A stretch of 64,000 nt of DNA from assembly GCA_003118195.1 (NCBI GenBank), contig BEXV01000070.1:241066-305065 (forward strand), in the 5' to 3' direction. Under the pieces are notes generated by a model. The model did not search any database and was not told the DNA's origin. It saw only the letters and a list, made by a program, of their open reading frames with translations. This document shows, piece after piece, positions 60,462 through 64,000 of the stretch (position 1 is its first letter; every line of letters starts with the position of its first letter). A program made the position numbers and the translations under genes. This stretch comes from Hemicentrotus pulcherrimus (taxonomy: Eukaryota > Echinodermata > Echinoidea > Camarodonta > Strongylocentrotidae).

Positions 60462-61218
60462 GAATTAGTGTTTGCAGAAGAATAGAATTCTAACAAATTG
60501 AAACAAGACTGTGACCATCGTCACCTTGGGCGAGAGAAGATATATTAATGAATTAGAATGAACGGGGTTAAATTAACTGAATTACTTAAAAACGCACATC
60601 AAAGAGACAATAATCAAAGACTACTCTCCTTTGTAAAAAAAAATATAATAATGAAATTATGATAATACAATAATAATACCAAGAGAAATAGCCAAAAAGG
60701 AGTTGAATTGTTCCCAAATGCAATTCATTAGATATTGAAATGTATGTAGAAGCAAAGGGCCTTGAGGAAAAACAATGGAGCCAAAAAATCTAATTAAATC
60801 GCATAGCATGAGTTGTACTGCGCTGCATATATCAAACGAAAACATCATGATCACTATTATTGAGAAAATTATGGATATTTCTTAGCTTGGCAGCCGTTAC
60901 CAAACATATATCGTCGCCATCTTTCCCAACCCTCTGTAGATAAGAACAGACCGTCTACTAAGATTCGATCATGATGTAGAATCATTTGACATTTCGACTT
61001 CACTGTAAAAACATTGATTGCCCTTGGTTTCCCCAAACCTCTCTCGTAAAAAATTAAGACCTCGTGCTAAACGTGATAAAATGTTATTTTCGACCCAGAT
61101 GTGCTAACAAAATGCTCAAAATGAAGGGGAGGAAAACTCAATCATTTCCGTTCACCACACCATTCAAACTCCGTAGGAAAAGAAGAAAACAGAAGAGTGC
61201 AGACTTGTAATTTAATAT
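60462..61218. other. Anonymous AT-rich DNA
   Basis: I see only AT-rich sequence with A-runs near 60637 and loose ATAATA words. No gene, RNA or repeat boundary is evident. Confidence 0.5.
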
Positions 61219-61395
61219 ACTGCAAATTCGTCGTGTAGCGACTTAACACAACATTGGCGCACCCCTTACACAACGAATTTGCAGGCATTTGTTGTGTAAT
61301 TTTATTTAACACAACTTAACACAACCCATGTGTAAGGAGTGAACCACCCAATGTTGTGTTAAGTCGTTATAAACGTCACACAACACATTTGCAGT
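61219..61395. mobile_element. MITE-like element with nested inverted repeats (TTAACACAACATTGG)
   Basis: The left half reads ACTGCAAATTCG, then GCGACTTAACACAACATTGG. The right half ends with the reverse complement (CCAATGTTGTGTTAAGTCG, then CATTTGCAGT at 61395). Inside, CTACACAACGAATTTGCAG-like sequence at about 61268-61283 also pairs with the left end, so a 64-bp foldback (61220-61283) is nested in the 177-bp one. No coding capacity. No target-site duplication is obvious. Confidence 0.75.
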
Positions 61396-61904
61396 GATAG
61401 GGTGTACGACCATTAAAGGCGATAATTAATCTAATAGTTTAGGAGCCTTGAACAAGCTAAGATGTATTACACGTCCTTTCATTTTATTCACTACTGACCA
61501 TTGCAAATGATTATTTAACTTCAATTGCGATGACATGTTAAGAGATGAAAAGTAGATATATAGAAATAAAATACCGAAATAAATCTTACTTAAGTATTAA
61601 GATTATCCCTTCATTTTCCAGTGAAGATCATCTGGCTAAAGACGTTGCTGTAAACTCGATGTGTCTATTGTATTATGGATGGAGACTGAGGCGCATGATT
61701 AATGACCTCCGAAAAGGTCGAAAAAGAGGAACTTTCTAATCGCAAAGTTGGTGTCCAACCCTTGGACAATACCAACTTGTACAACAATTTATAGAGCTTA
61801 TATGTATTACAAAAACTCGAATAAGAATAGATTTCATCAAAACTATTTTTAACATGAAACCTCTTTTCATACTAGACATACCCCGTTATCATTATCTTCG
61901 TTGG

Positions 61905-62305
61905 AGAGGTCTAACTAAGACCCGTTCCTCAGGAGCAGTTCTTAGGTGAGTGAGAACGGTCAAAGTGGTCCAGGAAGTGGACTTCTGGACCGCTCCAGAA
62001 AACCACCTCGGGAGGTGGTCTTGAGGAACGGGTCTTATTAAGAGCGGTTTGGACCGCTTTAAAGTGCAATGTGAACGGAAGCGTACTTAAAGCAGAAGTG
62101 AGCTAGTGACGTTCCGTGCGAAACATGTAGCACGGTACATACGGTTTGTATTCCACGCGCGAAAAGACAAGACCACTTTGACTCGTGGAGCGGTTTGAGA
62201 CATAAACAAAACTGCTCGGAATGTGAACGCTCGCAAACCGTTCCTCAAGACCCGTTCCTCTGGAGCGGTCTAACTAAGACCACTTTCAAAGTGAGTGAGA
62301 ACGGG
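61905..62305. mobile_element. Structured repeat element with direct terminal blocks
   Basis: GGTCTAACTAAGACC occurs at 61908-61922 and 62267-62281. GTGAGTGAGAACGG occurs at 61936-61949 and 62291-62304. The two ends are therefore partly duplicated in direct orientation. Internally there are many hairpins: GGTCCAG/CTGGACC, ACCACCT/AGGTGGT and GCGGTTTGGACCGC. The phrase AAGACCCGTTCCTC also recurs near 62248. GC content is clearly higher than the flanks. It looks like a non-autonomous DNA transposon built from modular repeats. The superfamily is not assigned. Confidence 0.6.
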
Positions 62306-62750
62306 GCCATAGACGTGATAGAAGACCATTTAAAGAAAAAATGTCGTTGACCTACAAAACGCCCACATTGGGGAATCGGACTCGTCAGTACATGTATCAA
62401 CAATACAGTCGTCTTCATTCGATTGGTCTAACGATCCATCACTATTTTTGTCACTATTACAAGCTACTGATTTCTTCTTTATCGAACAAGTATCCTCCTA
62501 CATATAAATACTTCCGTGTGACAAACGGCTTCGAGCCCTGATAACCCTGTGACATGAAGATAAGAACAAGTACATGGGATGGCGTCCATGACGTCAATCT
62601 AAGTGGTCAAAATATTGTTAGGTGTTCACCAGAAAGCCCCTAGATGCAGCCACTGCTACGGGCCTTGTTCACGTGTTGCCCAGTACACAGCCTCAAAAAA
62701 CAACCTTGGCTAAGGAAAACTAATTCGCGTGTAAATGAATAGTAAATGGA
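62306..62750. other. Anonymous DNA
   Basis: A 66-codon plus frame (62341-62541) has no recognisable motif. A TTCGAGCCC word near 62530 is B-box-like, but no A box sits at the right distance, so no tRNA is called. Confidence 0.4.
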
Positions 62751-63313
62751 ATGAAGAAAGGGCTGGTAGAGCTCAAGAAAGGACTCAAAAGCCCGTTGTA
62801 TACGAGGATACGCAGTGCGATCTCTGATATAACAAGACGTGAACAGAGCCTTCTTGCCTTTAAAGGCTCGACCAGTGCTGGTAATGACACATTAGAAATG
62901 ACGTGTGCAAATGGCCTAAAGCGTGCTTACAGTCCGATAGGAAAGGAAAATGTAAAGGCACTAGGCTTACGTTATTTTTATCATACCAAGATAATTTTAG
63001 GCCGGCTTACATAGGTTTGTATGAACGAGGTTCAAGAGTGTTCAACCTAGGAAGCCAGGTCAGTGATGCATCTCTTGGATCACGTGTATATACCTTGATA
63101 TCTCCAGGGAAGTATCTAAAGTGTCAAGTCACGAACGGTGTGATGGACAGTCTGGGGCCCCTCTGCATAAGAAAAGTTGAGATTAAGACACATCTGGGAA
63201 AAGAAGGTAAATTCCTTCTCCGCCAGTCAGAGCCATGTATTTACCGCATACCCCGCTCTGTAATAGGACACATTACACTGAAAGATTGCCATTTCAATCA
63301 TCTAAAAACTTGA
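62751..63313 (+). other. Pair of overlapping ORFs, possible decayed coding sequence
   Basis: An ATG at 62751 opens 87 codons to 63014 with a charged, ordinary composition (start MKKGLVELKKGLKSP). A second plus frame is open from 62903 to 63313 without an ATG start and continues with RGSRVFNLGSQVSDASLGSR and a C-terminus ending HFNHLKT. An acceptor-like ATAATTTTAG lies at 62991-63000 just before the second stretch, and a donor-like AAT|GTAAAG at about 62951. The implied 50-base intron would be unusually short, so a frameshifted pseudogene or chance are equally plausible. Local GC is higher than the flanks. No family is recognised. Confidence 0.25.
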
Positions 63314-64000
63314 TTTTCTAAAAGTCAAAACCGCGTAATCACCGCTTGCCCTCTCTTGTGCAATATGCTTGTCAATAGTGACACAAATAAACATCGATGT
63401 GAATTATACAGGTCCGATCAGCTTCGTTACTTTCCTGAGCCCAAAATCATAAAACCTTACTACGTTTATTGTCAACTAATTGCAAAAGCTACATAGTTAG
63501 TCAACAATTAGACCTAGTATGCCTTTATTAATTATGATCCCGGCTTTTAATCTAATTTACAAGCAGGTATTTCCGACTTATACGTTTCTTTTACAGCCAA
63601 CTGCAAATATCACACACAAAAACTGTCCCGTCCTATAAACATGCAATGGTGGTAGGGGCTTTACATCTTTCCGATAAAATTTGTCGGTGAATCGAGATGT
63701 TAAGCTGACACCGCCCTGACAATGTTTGCATATAGTGGTAGCTCCAACATCATAAAAGGGTGCAATTTATAATTATAACACTAGAGTGTTTTTAATTAAA
63801 TTTCCAGGGTAATTAATTAATTTCAGTAATGGAAGGGTGTTAAAATGAGTATAAGCCCTTACCATGTTGGGTGAAACAGGATGTTGACATTAATTGTCAA
63901 GACAGTCTGCAAATATTCGGAAATATTTAAGCTGGACTTGGCCACTCCCCTTGAACACACTTATAGAAAAGGATATGATGAGAGAATTTCATTATACATT
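63314..64000. other. Anonymous AT-rich DNA
   Basis: I see only AT-rich sequence with TTAATTAA-type words near 63796-63825. No gene, RNA or transposon end is evident. Confidence 0.5.

Noticed and set aside
62520..62545. B-box-like GGCTTCGAGCCC as a tRNA gene
   Set aside because: There is no A box at the right distance and no cloverleaf.
1..64000. CRISPR array, bacterial operon, rRNA or organellar genes
   Set aside because: No regularly spaced direct repeats, no ribosome-binding-site and ORF series, and no rRNA-like sequence were found. SINE and LINE remnants show a eukaryotic nuclear origin.

Overview
This window looks like AT-rich, gene-poor nuclear DNA from a metazoan, not a bacterial, organellar or viral sequence. 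No intact protein-coding gene, rRNA, functional tRNA or CRISPR array can be supported. Stops are dense in all six frames, and the longest open frame (146 codons) has no recognisable domain. What is recognisable is typical of invertebrate intergenic or intronic DNA: tRNA-derived SINE remnants, a decayed non-LTR retrotransposon reverse transcriptase, several short inverted-repeat DNA elements (MITE-like), CT-rich microsatellites, and poly-C runs beside assembly gaps. The SINE body and tail and the style of the inverted-repeat elements suggest a marine invertebrate deuterostome, most likely an echinoderm such as a sea urchin. That assignment is inference and was not tested by any search.

Layout: 1-3964 is anonymous AT-rich DNA with one TATA-like site. 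3965-4443 and 9199-9485 are two copies, in opposite orientation, of one MITE-like family. Between them, 7034-8233 is a candidate 1.2 kb element carrying three CG-rich alternating blocks. Twin perfect palindromes lie near 10955 and 11054, exactly 100 bp apart arm to arm. An assembly gap follows a poly-C run at 13575-13677. A SINE remnant sits at 17080-17215. From 20 to 33 kb there are microsatellites, a CCATGG-centred inverted repeat (25001), a 196-bp-offset duplication (26806-27108) and an ORF-dense patch (28196-28656). A minus-strand SINE sits at 34230-34345. 40.5-42.3 kb holds degenerate repeats and long CT and T tracts.

The richest transposon area is 45.3-46.9 kb. It holds a degenerate short-period repeat, a frameshifted reverse transcriptase fragment with CGVPPGS and YADD motifs, and a 411-bp inverted-repeat element starting about 55 bp after the readable fragment ends. 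47.6 kb carries a short telomere-like TTAGGG stretch. A minus-strand SINE with clear A and B boxes lies at 52985-53140. A 27-bp near-perfect inverted repeat framed by 14-bp direct repeats lies at 54623-54805. 59.5-60.5 kb is a degenerate tandem duplication whose repeats stay open in matching frames. Two more inverted-repeat elements lie at 61.2 and 61.9-62.3 kb. The pair of overlapping ORFs at 62751-63313 is the best, though weak, candidate for former coding sequence.

There is no gene network to describe. The interest is in repeat families and structured non-coding DNA. All coordinates of repeat ends are read by eye and may be off by several bases.
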